Positions 6,986-14,731 of a stretch of 23,953 nt of DNA are shown here, one piece after another. Under the pieces are notes generated by a model, which was not told the origin of the DNA, searched no databases, and saw only the letters and a list, made by a program, of their open reading frames with translations. The number at the start of each line of letters is the position of its first letter. The stretch's first letter is position 1. The translations under genes and the position numbers were made by a program. Where the stretch lies: assembly GCA_041685935.1 (NCBI GenBank), contig JAWLES010000019.1:1-23953 (forward strand), read 5' to 3'. The stretch is from JAIPEK01 sp041685935. GTDB lineage: Bacteria; Desulfobacterota; Desulfobacteria; Desulfobacterales; Desulfobacteraceae.

Positions 6986-7768
6986 ATGAAAAGAGGAATT
7001 CTGTTAACGTTTTTGATTGTGTTCGCACTTTCCCTGCAGAGCCTGTACGCCGGGGATATCCAGAAGATACGAATCGGTACGGAAGGTGCCTACCCTCCGT
7101 TTAACTACATTGACAAAAACGGGGACCTGGCCGGGTTTGATATTGATATCGCCAAAGCCCTGTGTGAAGCGGCCGGTGTGGAATACGAGTTTGTGACCCA
7201 GGACTGGGACGGCATTATTCCCGGGCTGGAAGCCAAAAAGTATGACTGCATCATCGCTTCCATGTCCATTACAGCGGAAAGGGACAAGAAAGTCGATTTT
7301 ACCAAAAAATACTATCAGACACCGGTCCGTTGCGTGGCAAGCGAGGATGACCAGCTGGATCTTTTCCTAAACGGAATTGAAGGCAAAACAATTGGTGTTC
7401 AGAGGGGGGTTGTCGGCGCCAACCTTGCAAGGGCCAAATTCGGTGATTCCGTTAAGATCAAGGCATATGCAACCCAGGATGAAGCGAACATGGACCTTGC
7501 CTCCGGCAGGGTTGACATGGTTTGCGCCGATTCGGTCATCCTTCAGACAGGTTTTCTTGATACCGAAGAGGGAGAAGGTTTCAAGTTTTTCGGCCCCTCT
7601 TTCAGGGACCAGGAATATCTTGGAAAAGGTATCGGCATTGCAGTCAGGGAGGGAGATGACGATCTGCGGAAACTTTTTAACGACGCCATCGACAAAATAA
7701 GAGAAGACGGTACGTATCAAGAAATCAACAACAAGCATTTTACTTTTGATGTGTACGGAGAGGAATAA
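6986..7768 (+). CDS. Polar amino-acid ABC importer, periplasmic binding protein
   Basis: A 260-residue secreted protein. Residues 1-22 are a signal peptide, with likely cleavage after LYA. The mature part begins IRIGTEGAYPPFNYID, the start of family-3 solute-binding proteins, followed by GFDIDIAKALCEAAGVEYEF and the typical DWDGIIPGL segment. It resembles the lysine/arginine/ornithine and histidine binding proteins (ArgT/HisJ) more than glutamine or cystine ones, but the substrate cannot be fixed by eye. There is no lipobox, so it is a free periplasmic protein. The ATG has a strong AGGAGG site. It is the first of four genes that complete one importer. Confidence 0.93.
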   Translation: MKRGILLTFLIVFALSLQSLYAGDIQKIRIGTEGAYPPFNYIDKNGDLAGFDIDIAKALCEAAGVEYEFVTQDWDGIIPGLEAKKYDCIIASMSITAERDKKVDFTKKYYQTPVRCVASEDDQLDLFLNGIEGKTIGVQRGVVGANLARAKFGDSVKIKAYATQDEANMDLASGRVDMVCADSVILQTGFLDTEEGEGFKFFGPSFRDQEYLGKGIGIAVREGDDDLRKLFNDAIDKIREDGTYQEINNKHFTFDVYGEE

Positions 7769-7808
7769 TTAATATCCTTTTGCCGTTCCGGCATAAATAG
7801 GAGGCGGA

Positions 7809-8585
7809 TTGGGCGAGTCAAAAAAAGTTGCTGTCAGGGCGGAAAATATTTACAAAAGCTTCGGAAGCCTTGAAGTCCTCAAGGGGATTAGCCTTGAGGC
7901 GAATGAGGGAGACGTCATTTCGCTTATCGGATCTTCCGGGTCCGGGAAGAGTACTTTCCTGCGGTGCATCAATCTTCTGGAAGCCCCGACTTCCGGGGAG
8001 ATCATCGTAGGGGATGAACATATCAGGTTAAAGAAAAACCGCAAGGGAAAGATCGTCCCTTCGGACCGCAAACAGGTGGACCGGGTGAGAACCAAACTTG
8101 CCATGGTCTTCCAGCACTTTAACCTGTGGTCCCACATGACCGTGCTTGAAAATATTATAGAAGCCCCTGTCCATGTGCTGAAAGAGAACAAGAAAGAGGC
8201 AAGGGACAGGGGTATGGCGCTTCTGGAAAAAGTCGGGATTGCCGACCGGTATCATTATTTTCCGGCCCAGCTTTCAGGGGGCCAGCAGCAGCGGGCCGCC
8301 ATTGCCAGGGCACTGGCAATGGAGCCCGAGGTCCTTTTGTTTGACGAGCCCACATCCGCCCTTGATCCGGAACTTGTGGGAGAGGTTCTGAAGGTAATGA
8401 AGGATCTTGTAAAGGAGGGCCGTACCATGATCATGGCCACCCACGAGATGGGGTTTGCAAGAGAGGTCTCCTCCCATGTGATATTCCTTGACAAGGGTAT
8501 CATAGAGGACGAGGGGCCACCTTCATACATTTTCGGCAAACCTGAATCGGAAAGGTGCAGACTGTTCCTTTCCAATCTGGTGTAA
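7809..8585 (+). CDS. Polar amino-acid ABC importer, ATP-binding subunit (HisP type)
   Basis: A 258-residue ABC ATPase with Walker A GSSGSGKS (near residues 42-49), Q-loop VFQHFNLW, signature LSGGQQQR, Walker B LLFDEPTSALDP and switch-histidine region ATHEMGFA. The insertion after the first domain core and the FNLWSHMTVLENI segment are typical of HisP/ArtP-type importers. The start is TTG at 7809, four bases after AGGAGG (7799-7804); no better ATG is available. It follows the binding-protein gene by 40 bases and precedes the permeases by 27. Confidence 0.94.
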   Translation: MGESKKVAVRAENIYKSFGSLEVLKGISLEANEGDVISLIGSSGSGKSTFLRCINLLEAPTSGEIIVGDEHIRLKKNRKGKIVPSDRKQVDRVRTKLAMVFQHFNLWSHMTVLENIIEAPVHVLKENKKEARDRGMALLEKVGIADRYHYFPAQLSGGQQQRAAIARALAMEPEVLLFDEPTSALDPELVGEVLKVMKDLVKEGRTMIMATHEMGFAREVSSHVIFLDKGIIEDEGPPSYIFGKPESERCRLFLSNLV

Positions 8586-8612
8586 TCCTATTGAGGCGGG
8601 AGATCTTGGATC

Positions 8613-9302
8613 GTGTTTGATCTGGAAGGATACGGACATTTACTGTGGGACGGGGGGCTTTTGACCCTCAAAGTCGGATTGTTCTCGATGGTTATTGCAC
8701 TTTTGCTCGGCCTGGTCGCCGCTCTTTGCAAGCTTTCGAAAATCCGGATTCTTGATTTTACAGCAGGTCTCTATACCACGGTAATAAGGGGGATACCCGA
8801 ACTGGTGCTGATTCTTCTGGTTTATTACGGCGGTCCCACTCTTGTCCAGGACTTTGCGGCAATGCTGGGACGTGATATTTATGTGGACCTCAACCCGTTT
8901 TTTGCCGGCAGCATGACCATCGGTTTTATTTACGGTGCGTTTGCCACCGAGGTTTTCCGGGGGGCGTTCATGGCGGTACCAAGGGGCCAGATCGAAGCTG
9001 CAAGGGCCTGCGGAATGGGTCCGTTTCTTTCATTCCGGCGGATTCAGATGCCCCAGATGTGGCGGTTCGCCATACCCGGACTCGGGAACGTATGGATGGT
9101 GCTGATCAAGGCAACCGCCCTCATATCCGTAATCCAGCTCCCTGAATTGATGAGGAACGCGGATGTTGCCGCAAGATCCACCAGGAAACCGTTCACCTGC
9201 TTTTTTATGGCATCGCTTATTTATCTTTTGATTACGATTTTATCCCTTGTCTTCCAGCAGTGGGCGGAAAAACGTGCAAACCGCGGTGTAAGAAGAGAAT
9301 AG
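8613..9302 (+). CDS. Polar amino-acid ABC importer, permease 1 (HisQ type)
   Basis: A 229-residue membrane protein with about five helices. It has the EAA loop (GQIEAARACGMGPFLSFRRI) that contacts the ATPase, and the TVIRGIPELVLILLVYYGG segment of the HisQ family. The start is GTG at 8613 with GGGAG ten bases upstream; the nearby TTG is out of frame. It pairs with the next gene to form the heterodimeric channel. The two permeases share the loop sequence EIEAARACGM or QIEAARACGM, consistent with an old duplication. Confidence 0.93.
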   Translation: MFDLEGYGHLLWDGGLLTLKVGLFSMVIALLLGLVAALCKLSKIRILDFTAGLYTTVIRGIPELVLILLVYYGGPTLVQDFAAMLGRDIYVDLNPFFAGSMTIGFIYGAFATEVFRGAFMAVPRGQIEAARACGMGPFLSFRRIQMPQMWRFAIPGLGNVWMVLIKATALISVIQLPELMRNADVAARSTRKPFTCFFMASLIYLLITILSLVFQQWAEKRANRGVRRE

Positions 9303-9312
9303 GACCAAGTAT

Positions 9313-10014
9313 ATGGACATCGGCGTTATTATAGACAGTGTGCCCGAGTTTGCCAAAGGGATCGCGATTACCTTTGAAATCACCGCCATCAGTGTGGCCG
9401 TCGGATTCTGCCTTGCCATCGTCCTTTCGATCATGCGTGTGTCCAAAAATCCCTTTGTCTGGATGCCGGTTTACGGGTTTAATTTTTATTTCAGGGGCAC
9501 GCCGCTTCTGGTTCAGCTCTTTTTAATATACTACGGCAGCGGTCAGTTTCAGGAATTTTTTTCCAAGGTCGGCCTGTGGCATCTTTTCAACGAAGCCTAT
9601 TTCTGTGCAATCCTTACCCTTACACTCAACACTGCAGCTTATGCAGGAGAGATTTTCAGGGGGGGGATAGAGGGTGTCTCTTTCGGAGAAATCGAGGCTG
9701 CAAGGGCCTGCGGAATGTCCGGTGTTAAACTTTACAGGCGGATTATTATGCCGGCTGCGATTCGAATCGCATGGCCGGCCTATACCAATGAAGTTGTGTT
9801 TCTTCTCCAGGCCTCCTCTCTTGTGTCCATCATTACGCTAATGGATATTACAGGGGTGGCAAGGGTTGCTGCAGCCAGGACATTTGCGTTCTACGAGCTT
9901 TTTCTGTTTGCGGCACTGATTTATCTTGCTCTGGTGTATGGTGTGATTTTTGTTTTCAGGAAAATTGAAACCCGTATCACTGCACATCTTGTACACGAAG
10001 CCTCATCATCGTAA
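9313..10014 (+). CDS. Polar amino-acid ABC importer, permease 2 (HisM type)
   Basis: A 233-residue membrane protein with about five helices, the FRGTPLLVQLFLIYYG segment typical of HisM, and an EAA loop (GEIEAARACGMSGVKLYRRI). It begins ten bases after the stop of the first permease and ends the four-gene importer operon. No convincing intrinsic terminator is visible in the 219 bases that follow. Confidence 0.93.
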   Translation: MDIGVIIDSVPEFAKGIAITFEITAISVAVGFCLAIVLSIMRVSKNPFVWMPVYGFNFYFRGTPLLVQLFLIYYGSGQFQEFFSKVGLWHLFNEAYFCAILTLTLNTAAYAGEIFRGGIEGVSFGEIEAARACGMSGVKLYRRIIMPAAIRIAWPAYTNEVVFLLQASSLVSIITLMDITGVARVAAARTFAFYELFLFAALIYLALVYGVIFVFRKIETRITAHLVHEASSS

Positions 10015-10233
10015 ATAAATTCGGGAATGTTTTTTTCCGCATCCATTTTTTTCAATACCGCTGAAAGAGCGTGGTTAAAATCATGTTAATGCCCGCATCC
10101 AAAGATGCTCGTTGCAGCAAAATTATCAAAGGAGCCCATCGGAATTTCTCGTGAAGCTATAAAATCCTTATGTACGATGGACCCTAAGCATTAAACATTT
10201 GGCTCGGACGTGTTATAAAAAAGGAGGCCTTGA

Positions 10234-10650
10234 ATGAAAAGCTACAGGCAGGAACTCTGGTTTGAGGTTCCAACCCGCAGAGCATTCATTAATATAACAG
10301 GTGATGTTCAGAAAGCGGTTGATGAAAGCGGCGTGCAGGAGGGCCTTGTCCTTGTTAACGCCATGCACATTACAGCTTCGGTATTTATCAATGATGATGA
10401 ATCCGGCCTGCACCATGATTATGATGTATGGCTGGAGAAACTGGCTCCGCATGAACCGGTTTCCGGTTATCGGCATAACGTGGGGGAAGACAATGCTGAT
10501 GCCCACATGAAGCGCCAGATCATGGGAAGAGAGGTGGTTGTGGCGATCACGGGCGGCAGGCTGGATTTTGGCACCTGGGAGAGGATTTTTTACGGTGAGT
10601 TTGACGGGGGAAGGAAAAAAAGGGCCCTTGTGAAAATTGTCGGAGAATAG
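10234..10650 (+). CDS. YjbQ/UPF0047 family protein
   Basis: A 138-residue single-domain protein. It matches the family pattern: LVNAMHITASVFINDDE, DYDVWLEKLAPH, YRHNVGEDNADAHMKRQIMG, and a glycine-rich end with G-x-LDFGTWERIFYGEFDGGRKKR. The conserved histidines (in the NAMHIT, YRHN and DAHM segments) are all present. YjbQ proteins can rescue thiamine-phosphate synthase mutants, but their natural role is uncertain. It has a strong GGAGG site and is followed after eight bases by the response regulator, so it probably shares the transcript with the two-component genes. Confidence 0.93.
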   Translation: MKSYRQELWFEVPTRRAFINITGDVQKAVDESGVQEGLVLVNAMHITASVFINDDESGLHHDYDVWLEKLAPHEPVSGYRHNVGEDNADAHMKRQIMGREVVVAITGGRLDFGTWERIFYGEFDGGRKKRALVKIVGE

Positions 10651-10658
10651 CCTTTGCC

Positions 10659-11342
10659 ATGAAAGTTCTTCTGATTGAGGACGACCAAAAGATTGTTTCT
10701 TTTGTTGAAAAAGGTCTCAAGGCGTCCGGTTTTACGGTAGATACGGCTGGTTCAGGGACTGAAGGCCTGAAAGAGGCCCTTTTGAAAAATCATGATACCC
10801 TGATTGTGGATATAATGCTTCCCGATCTTGACGGAGTTTCTCTTATCCGCCGGATCCGTGGGGAAAGTGTGAATACGCCGGTGATTATACTGAGCGCCAG
10901 AGACCGGGTTGACGACCGCGTCAAAGGGCTTGAGGCCGGGGCTGATGATTACCTGACAAAACCTTTCTCTTTTTCCGAACTTCTTGCCAGGGTCCAGGCA
11001 CTTATCAGGCGTGCCGGCAATATAACAGACCCCGGTGTTCTCACATGCGGGGATCTTTCCATGGATACCGTTAAAAGACAGGTCAGGAGAGGCGGCAGGG
11101 AAATCGATCTTCAGCCCAGGGAAACGGCTCTTCTGGAATATCTGCTGCGGCACAGGGGCCGGGTGGTTTCAAAAAGCATGATCATGAAACATGTATGGGA
11201 TTACAATTTCGATCCCATGACCAATGTGGTGGAGGCAAGGATCTGCAGGCTCAGGGATAAAATTGATAAAGAGTTTGATACAAGGCTGATTCATACCATC
11301 AGGGGAGCGGGATATGTGATGAAAAACAATGATGATTCATAG
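10659..11342 (+). CDS. OmpR/CusR-type response regulator
   Basis: A 227-residue regulator. The receiver domain (about 1-118) has acidic residues E7/D8/D9, phosphoacceptor Asp51 (LIVDIMLPD), the conserved T/S switch (IILSA) and Lys near residue 102 (LTKPFS). A winged-helix DNA-binding domain follows (about 128-224; RETALLEYLLRHRGRVVSKS, with TNVVEARICRLRDKI recognition helix and RGAGYVM wing). It overlaps the kinase gene by 14 bases, so the two form a cognate pair. Its place directly before a histidine kinase and htrA suggests control of envelope functions; the target genes are not proven by sequence. Confidence 0.96.
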   Translation: MKVLLIEDDQKIVSFVEKGLKASGFTVDTAGSGTEGLKEALLKNHDTLIVDIMLPDLDGVSLIRRIRGESVNTPVIILSARDRVDDRVKGLEAGADDYLTKPFSFSELLARVQALIRRAGNITDPGVLTCGDLSMDTVKRQVRRGGREIDLQPRETALLEYLLRHRGRVVSKSMIMKHVWDYNFDPMTNVVEARICRLRDKIDKEFDTRLIHTIRGAGYVMKNNDDS

Positions 11343-12741
11343 ACCTTCCAAAACGGTTGCTTTCAGGTTGACCCTCTGGTACGCAGGGGTTTTCAGCATT
11401 TCGTCCATGGTGGTATTCCTTCTGTTTTATCTGCTTGTATCCAAGACCATTTTAAACCGGATTGACCAGGACCTTGAAGACAAACTCTCCTTGTTTTCCG
11501 CTGTTGTTTCCAGAAAAGGGATGGCGGGGGCAAAACACCAGGCGATCATGGAGGCCCAGGCCGCAGGTGAAAAGATGGTCTTTTTCCGGCTTCTTTATCC
11601 AACAGGCGAGGTATTCGCCTCTTCCAGCATGGGGTACTGGCGTAATGTTGATGCGGACCAGGAAGCGATTCAACAGGTATTGTCAGGCAGGGAAAAAATC
11701 TATAAGACCCTTCGTATCAATTCGCGGAAAGAGAGGGTGAGAATCCTTTACGGCAGGGTTTCAGAAAACGTAATCCTGCAGACCGGCCTTGCCATGAAAA
11801 CCTATGCAGGCTTTGTACAGTCTTTTAAGGCTGTGTTTTCCGCTGCCATGGCTTTTATTGTTCTGTTTTCAGGGGTTACCGGATGGCTGATGTCGCGAAA
11901 AGCACTGTCCGGGGTGGAAAAGGTGACCGCCACTGCCCGGAGAATAACTGGAACAAGTTTGAGCGAACGGGTTCCTGAAACCGGCACCAGGGATGAGCTC
12001 GATCTTCTGGCAGCCACATTCAACCGGATGCTCGACCGGATCGAGTCCCTTGTCATCAATATTCGCAGGATGAACGATAATATCGCCCATGATTTGAAAA
12101 GCCCGGTTGCACGGATACGGGGGGGAGCTGAAATCGCCCTTGTCCAGGAAGACACTGTTGATGAATACCGGAAAATGGCTGAAAGTACCATTGAGGAATC
12201 TGACAGGCTCCTTGAAATGATCAACACCATGCTTTTGATATCCAAAGCAGAATCAGGAGAGGCGGGTTTCAGTTTTGAAACTTTTGACTTTTCCGGGATG
12301 GTTGAGGAAGCATGTGAGCTCTTCGAACCCCTTGCAGAGGATACCGGCATTGAATTCAGTTTTCATATCACGGCACCGGTGATGGTGCATGGAGACAGGG
12401 GTATGCTCCAGCGTGCCTTTTCCAATCTCCTTGACAATGCATTCAAGTATATCAGCCCGCCCGGAAGCGTTTCAGTGGAACTGACCGTAAAGGAGGGAAA
12501 CCTGGTGGAAACTGCTGTTGCTGATACCGGCAGGGGCATAGAGGAAAAGGACAAAGAGAAAATCTTTGAAAGATTTTACCGGGCGGATCCGTCCAGGAGC
12601 GCAACCGGGACGGGACTCGGCTTGAGCCTTGTAAAAACCGTGGTAGACGGTCACGGCGGAAGTATACATGTTGAAAGTTTTAAGGGACGGGGAAGTATTT
12701 TTGTTTTGAGATTACCATATCGTAATGTCCGGGTTATTTAA
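11329..12741 (+). CDS. Sensor histidine kinase, CusS-like architecture
   Basis: A 470-residue inner-membrane kinase. There is a membrane helix at about 17-38, a periplasmic sensor region of about 125 residues, a second helix at about 166-188, and a HAMP linker. The H-box NIAHDLKSPVARIRG has phospho-His254. The ATPase domain has an N-box (RAFSNLLDNAFKY), a G1 box (VADTGRGI), an F-box (IFERFYRAD) and a G2 box (GTGLGLSLVK). The start ATG (11329) overlaps the end of the response-regulator gene; a 14-base overlap implies coupled translation. The periplasmic sensor has no recognised metal-binding motif, so the stimulus is unknown. Downstream htrA suggests misfolded envelope proteins, but this is inference. 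Confidence 0.96.
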   Translation: MMIHRPSKTVAFRLTLWYAGVFSISSMVVFLLFYLLVSKTILNRIDQDLEDKLSLFSAVVSRKGMAGAKHQAIMEAQAAGEKMVFFRLLYPTGEVFASSSMGYWRNVDADQEAIQQVLSGREKIYKTLRINSRKERVRILYGRVSENVILQTGLAMKTYAGFVQSFKAVFSAAMAFIVLFSGVTGWLMSRKALSGVEKVTATARRITGTSLSERVPETGTRDELDLLAATFNRMLDRIESLVINIRRMNDNIAHDLKSPVARIRGGAEIALVQEDTVDEYRKMAESTIEESDRLLEMINTMLLISKAESGEAGFSFETFDFSGMVEEACELFEPLAEDTGIEFSFHITAPVMVHGDRGMLQRAFSNLLDNAFKYISPPGSVSVELTVKEGNLVETAVADTGRGIEEKDKEKIFERFYRADPSRSATGTGLGLSLVKTVVDGHGGSIHVESFKGRGSIFVLRLPYRNVRVI

Positions 12742-12758
12742 AAATCATTATTGTGTAT

Positions 12759-12764
12759 TATAAT
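12759..12764 (+). promoter_or_regulatory. Candidate -10 box upstream of htrA
   Basis: A perfect TATAAT in an AT-rich stretch 75 bases before the htrA start. The -35 region at proper spacing is poor, so the gene may need an activator or may be read through from the kinase gene. Confidence 0.3.
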
Positions 12765-12839
12765 AATTAATATGGAGTCAAAACAGAGAATGTATGGATT
12801 GATCCGTACCAAACAAACTGTTCAATAAGGAGGTAGCTC

Positions 12840-14255
12840 ATGTACAACGTAAAAAAGATATTGATTGTATTTTACCTGCTCGCGTTTTCCTTTGTGCCGG
12901 TACACGGCGTGAATGCAGAATCGCCTGAACGTATGATACCTGCGGATTTCAGCACCCTTGCGGAAAAGGTTAAGCCTTCCGTGGTCAACATCAGTACCGT
13001 AAAAAAGACCAGGGGCGGCGGCCGGGTGTTCCGGCATTTTTTCGGCAGTCCCTTTAATGACAGGGATTTTTTTGAAGAGTTCATGGAACCTTTCATGAGA
13101 AATCAGCCGGAAAAGGAGTTTGAGCAAAACAGCCTCGGTTCTGGCTTTATAATAAGTGAAGACGGATATATAGTTACAAACAATCATGTGATCGAAAACG
13201 CAGACAGTATCAAGGTCAAGCTGTACAATGAAGATGAATACGAAGCGGAAGTGGTGGGAAGTGACCCTAAAACGGATCTTGCTTTGATCAAAATCGAGGC
13301 AGAGGATCTTGAACCCCTCAAGCTGGGCAGCTCCGAAGGATTGAAGATCGGCTCCTGGGTGGTGGCGGTCGGAAGTCCGTTCGGACTTGAGCAGACCGTT
13401 ACCGCAGGCATCGTGTCGGCAAAGGGAAGAGTCATAGGCGCAGGCCCGTATGACGATTTCATCCAGACCGACGCCTCGATTAATCCCGGAAACAGCGGCG
13501 GTCCCCTTTTGAACCTTGACGGTGAGGTTGTTGGCATCAATACCGCCATAATCAAAGCGGGCCAGGGAATCGGATTCGCCATACCGTCGGATCTTGCAGG
13601 CGGAATCGTGGATCAGCTGATCTCGTCCGGTGAAGTTTCAAGGGGATGGATGGGAGTTGCCATTCAGGATATTACCGCAAAGCTTGCCGAATATTACGGG
13701 ATTGAAGAAAAAGAAGGGGTTCTTGTGGCAAAGGTGTACAAGGGCCATCCTGCGGATGATGCCGGACTCAAGGAAGGTGATATTATCAAAGAGGTTGAGG
13801 GCGAACCCATCAAATCCAGCAGGGACCTGTCCGCAACTATTGCTGGCCATCAGGTCGGGAAAAAGGTGAAAGTAAAAGTAATCAGAGACGGCAAGGTTGA
13901 AAATTTTCAAATAAAACTTGCCAAACGCAGTGATATGGAGCCCGGAAGCCTGGCAGCAGGAGAGGGTTATGACCCCTTCGGCTTTCAGTTTGATGAAATA
14001 ACTTCCAACAATGCAGGGAAATACGGACTGACTGAGAATGCATCCGGACTGATCGTCACCGACATCAAGCAGGGCAGCAAAGCCGGTAATACCGGTATAA
14101 GAAAAGGGGATATACTCAAAGAGGTGAACCGTGTCCGGGTGGACGATATAAAAGATTACAACAAAGTCCTCGATAAGATCGGGGAAGGGGAGTATGTAAG
14201 AATGCTGTTTACCCGGAGCAACCAGAGATACCTTGTGGTAACCCTTAAAAAGTAG
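12840..14255 (+). CDS. Periplasmic serine protease/chaperone of the HtrA/DegP family
   Basis: A 471-residue secreted protease. A signal peptide occupies residues 1-26 (likely cut after VNA). The trypsin-like domain has a catalytic triad of His116 (NNHV), Asp146 (SDPKTDLAL) and Ser219 (GNSGGPL). The FFEEFMEPF-type loop near residues 67-90 is typical of DegP. Two PDZ domains follow (about 265-360 and 385-470), each with the hydrophobic peptide-binding pattern. It degrades or refolds damaged periplasmic proteins. It has a strong AAGGAGGT site. It lies 98 bases after the sensor-kinase gene and ends with a hairpin terminator. Confidence 0.96.
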   Translation: MYNVKKILIVFYLLAFSFVPVHGVNAESPERMIPADFSTLAEKVKPSVVNISTVKKTRGGGRVFRHFFGSPFNDRDFFEEFMEPFMRNQPEKEFEQNSLGSGFIISEDGYIVTNNHVIENADSIKVKLYNEDEYEAEVVGSDPKTDLALIKIEAEDLEPLKLGSSEGLKIGSWVVAVGSPFGLEQTVTAGIVSAKGRVIGAGPYDDFIQTDASINPGNSGGPLLNLDGEVVGINTAIIKAGQGIGFAIPSDLAGGIVDQLISSGEVSRGWMGVAIQDITAKLAEYYGIEEKEGVLVAKVYKGHPADDAGLKEGDIIKEVEGEPIKSSRDLSATIAGHQVGKKVKVKVIRDGKVENFQIKLAKRSDMEPGSLAAGEGYDPFGFQFDEITSNNAGKYGLTENASGLIVTDIKQGSKAGNTGIRKGDILKEVNRVRVDDIKDYNKVLDKIGEGEYVRMLFTRSNQRYLVVTLKK

Positions 14256-14285
14256 CAAGCAGCATTGATTGAATGTTCCCGAGTG

Positions 14286-14323
14286 AGCGCTCCTGTCAAC
14301 ATTATTCGGCAGGGGCGCTTTAT
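14286..14323 (+). terminator. Intrinsic terminator after htrA
   Basis: Arms at 14286-14295 (AGCGCTCCTG) and 14310-14319 (CAGGGGCGCT) form a 10-bp stem with one G-U pair, followed by a short T-rich tail. It lies 30 bases after the htrA stop. Confidence 0.55.
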
Positions 14324-14398
14324 GTTTCCACTGTGTTTGCAGGATTCAGGTTCTATTCTATGCGGTATAATTTGTCTTTGGGTTTTAAACTTTAACAG

Positions 14399-14433
14399 AA
14401 AAACCCCTGCTAACTCTTTGTTATCAGGGGTTT
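14399..14433 (-). terminator. Intrinsic terminator after tRNA-Ala
   Basis: On the minus strand, after the tRNA, arms at 14425-14433 and 14401-14409 (AAACCCCTG/CAGGGGTTT, 9 bp) are extended inward by four further pairs (TAAC with GTTA), giving a tight stem with a 5-base loop. A run of five T follows on the minus strand (complement of 14399-14403). It lies about 35 bases past the tRNA 3' end. Confidence 0.65.
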
Positions 14434-14466
14434 CGGGGTTTTGTCGGATTTTCTCGGAACGGCTTG

Positions 14467-14542
14467 TGGTGGAGCTGAGGGGGATCGAACCCCTGACCTT
14501 ACGGCTGCCAGCCGTATGCTCTCCCAGCTGAGCTACAGCCCC
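14467..14542 (-). tRNA. tRNA-Ala, anticodon GGC
   Basis: A 76-base cloverleaf with encoded CCA. The acceptor arms (GGGGCTG and CAGCTCC) contain the G3-U70 wobble that marks alanine tRNAs. The D-arm GCTC/GAGC, anticodon stem TACGG/CCGTA with loop CTGGCAG (anticodon GGC), and T-arm AGGGG/CCCCT with TTCGATC all pair. It decodes GCC and GCU. The discriminator base is A. It stands alone, convergent with htrA and divergent from ppiD, with its own promoter and terminator. Confidence 0.97.
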
Positions 14543-14557
14543 ACAAAAACCTGACTA

Positions 14558-14586
14558 TAAATAATAGAAGCCTATCCATATGTCAA
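14558..14586 (-). promoter_or_regulatory. Promoter for tRNA-Ala
   Basis: On the minus strand TTGACA (14581-14586, perfect) lies 17 bases from TATTTA (14558-14563); the TATTAT box just before is a better sequence but poorly spaced. The start would fall about 10 bases before the mature tRNA 5' end. Confidence 0.45.
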
Positions 14587-14636
14587 TAAAAAAAGTTTAA
14601 GCTGTTGAGAAAAAGTTGTGCCGGATAAAAAGAAGA

Positions 14637-14666
14637 TTGACACGGTGTTCAAGTAGATTGTAAAAT
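14637..14666 (+). promoter_or_regulatory. Promoter for ppiD
   Basis: TTGACA (14637-14642) and TAAAAT (14661-14666, 5 of 6) with an 18-base spacer, about 65 bases before the ppiD start codon. Confidence 0.5.
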
Positions 14667-14731
14667 CCGTGGTTTATTGGTTGTGCATTTTTGCGGTTTG
14701 TAAAACAGGGTTATAATTTAAGGAGAAAGGA

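Noticed and set aside
14265..14531. Plus-strand 88-codon frame
   Set aside because: It runs through two terminator hairpins and the antisense of tRNA-Ala, so it is not a gene.
14467..14542. tRNA-Ala as a possible integration site for a mobile element
   Set aside because: No integrase and no duplicated tRNA end were seen in the flanks; both neighbours are ordinary chromosomal genes.
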